Source of the DNA: Micromonospora parastrephiae
Lineage (GTDB): Bacteria > Actinomycetota > Actinomycetes > Mycobacteriales > Micromonosporaceae
NCBI RefSeq assembly: GCF_016802865.1
Contig: NZ_JAEVHM010000002.1
Coordinates: 62,001 to 126,000, forward strand
Length of the DNA stretch: 64,000 nt
Reading direction: 5' to 3'
A model generated the notes under the pieces. The model was not told the DNA's origin and did no database searches. It worked only from the letters and a program-made list of their open reading frames with translations. Below are positions 63,122 through 64,000 of this stretch, piece after piece (within the stretch, counting starts at the first letter, position 1; the number at the start of each line of letters is the position of its first letter). A program made the position numbers and the translations under genes.

Positions 63122-63774
63122 GTGGCCAGCCGGTAGCCGGCGCCCCGCACGGTCTCCAGCCGGTCCCGGCCGAGCTTGCGGCGCAGGTAGCCGACGTAGA
63201 CCTCGACGGCGTTCGGCGCGGTCTCCACGCTGGCGTCCCAGACGTGGTCCAACAGCTCGATCTTGGAGACCACCTGGCCGGGTCGGCGCATCAGGTAGTT
63301 CAGCAACGCGTACTCCCGCGCGGTCAGCGTCACCTCGGCGTCGGCCCGGGTCACCCGCCGGCGGGCCGGGTCCAGCCGCAGGTCGCCGACCGCGAGCACC
63401 GCCGGGCGTTCCGGCGCGCCCCGACGCAGCAACGCCCGCAGGCGGGCCAGCAGGACGACATACGAGAAGGGCTTGGTGAGATAGTCGTCCGCGCCACAGT
63501 CCAGGCCGTCGGCCTGGTCGTACTCGCCGTCCTTGGCGGAGAGCATCAGCACCGGCAGCCAGTGCTGCTCCGCGCGCAGCCGCCGGACCAGCTCGTAGCC
63601 GGACAGGCCGGGCAGCATCACGTCGAGGATCATCGCGTCGTACCCGCCGTGCCGGGCCGCGTCCAGGCCGGCCGGGCCGGTCGCCGCCACGTCCACCGCG
63701 AACCCCTCCGCCTGGAGACCGCGTTGCAGGGCGGCCGCCAACCGGGCTTCGTCCTCCACCACCAGCACGCGCAC
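63118..63774 (-). CDS. OmpR-family response regulator
   Basis: 218 aa. Receiver with phosphoacceptor Asp51 (ILDVMLPG) and Lys in YLTKPF; winged-helix DNA-binding end (TAREYALLNYLMRRPGQVVS, EVYVGYLRRKLG). Forms an operon with the overlapping kinase and is divergent from the LolA-like gene, a possible target. Confidence 0.95.
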   Translation of the reverse strand: MRVLVVEDEARLAAALQRGLQAEGFAVDVAATGPAGLDAARHGGYDAMILDVMLPGLSGYELVRRLRAEQHWLPVLMLSAKDGEYDQADGLDCGADDYLTKPFSYVVLLARLRALLRRGAPERPAVLAVGDLRLDPARRRVTRADAEVTLTAREYALLNYLMRRPGQVVSKIELLDHVWDASVETAPNAVEVYVGYLRRKLGRDRLETVRGAGYRLAT

Positions 63775-63872
63775 AGGTCAAGGGTGCCACCCGGGTCAAT
63801 GAGGGCGGATCGGCGTCCTCAGCGCGTTCACAGCCCCGACGGGGCAGGATGGTGCGCAGGAGGTGCCCAACC

Positions 63873-64000
63873 ATGTCCGTCCTGAGAAGCCGTCCCGTCC
63901 TTCGCTGGCTGGTCCCCGCGACCGCCGCCGTCGCCGTCATCGGCGGTGGTGCCGCCATCGGTACGTTCGCCGCCGAGGCCGAACCGAGCCTGCCGCCACG
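63873..64000 (+). CDS. LolA-like / DUF2092 exported protein, 5' end only
   Basis: ATG 63873 after GGAGG. 42 codons present: SVLRSRPVLRWLVPATAAVA, a hydrophobic stretch and AAEAEPSLPP. Matches the N-terminus of actinobacterial LolA/RseB-like lipoprotein-carrier proteins. Cut by the right edge. Confidence 0.6.
   Translation, partial: MSVLRSRPVLRWLVPATAAVAVIGGGAAIGTFAAEAEPSLPP

Noticed and set aside
60509-63136. 875-codon plus-strand frame
   Set aside because: Only about 60780-61445 belongs to the TPR-FN3 protein; the rest is antisense to the kinase.
61652-63958. 768-codon long form of the histidine kinase
   Set aside because: The extension overlaps the response regulator in another frame; GTG 63121 with GTGA overlap is the natural start.
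1-64000. CRISPR array or insertion sequence
   Set aside because: No regularly spaced direct repeats with unique spacers and no transposase with terminal inverted repeats were seen.

Overview
The window is about 70% G+C with strong G/C third positions. Its gene content (SsgA-like sporulation protein, a large LuxR/AAA regulator, P450 with ferredoxin, DUF1996 and F5/8C glucanases, a cysteine leader peptide, XRE-TPR regulators) points to a filamentous actinomycete, most likely Micromonosporaceae. No rRNA, CRISPR array, insertion sequence or integrase was found.

Layout. 1-2759: a large secreted subtilase, cut by the left edge. 3002-5956: a LuxR/AAA regulator. 6151-9204: Tat-exported hydrolase, PyrE-like phosphoribosyltransferase and a DUF418 membrane protein. 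9508-11441: a repeat-rich small protein, then a P450/ferredoxin pair. 11868-13742: an oxidoreductase and its divergent TetR regulator, with two matching operators between them. 13795-19381: acetyltransferase, Cip1-like secreted protein, small membrane protein, a decapitated sulfatase and a DUF1963-like protein. 19462-33358: a beta-glucan uptake and degradation locus: F5/8C-GH16 laminarinase, DUF1996 proteins, F5/8C beta-helix protein, two TIM-barrel epimerases, a Gfo/Idh oxidoreductase, an ABC sugar importer and a LacI regulator. A shared LacI-type box lies upstream of three of its units. 33631-35797: ArsR-SRPBCC and two DHFR-like reductases.

36371-52268 is the most unusual part. The 3' portion of tRNA-Val(CAC) occurs three times as a 63-bp repeat: in the intact tRNA at 52197-52268 and in two decapitated copies at 36371 and 41729. 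A 20-bp scrap lies at 16655. The decapitated copies are flanked by 13-bp-period repeats that look like integrase arm sites. Each starts a homologous module: a 53-56 aa basic protein overlapping an XRE-TPR regulator, a divergent second XRE-type regulator, then a shared non-coding repeat. The first module's XRE-TPR gene is broken; the second is intact and carries a Nudix hydrolase. With att sites but no integrase, this looks like tandem cis-mobilizable elements (CIMEs) built up at one tRNA. Debris inside includes a tRNA-Gly 3' half, a response-regulator tail and an ABC-permease tail, alongside FG-GAP and LPVTG surface proteins.

52319-64000 is ordinary chromosome: PGPGW membrane protein, SsgA-like protein, SDR, AraC, Rrf2, a flavin-reductase/nitroreductase operon behind a cysteine leader peptide, VOC/MarR pair, TPR-FN3 membrane protein, a two-component system and the start of a LolA-like protein.

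Five otherwise good genes (GH16, Gfo/Idh, a secreted sensor-like protein, nitroreductase, TPR-FN3) contain six apparent one-base deletions in GC runs. All have the same sign, which favours sequence error over six separate gene deaths.
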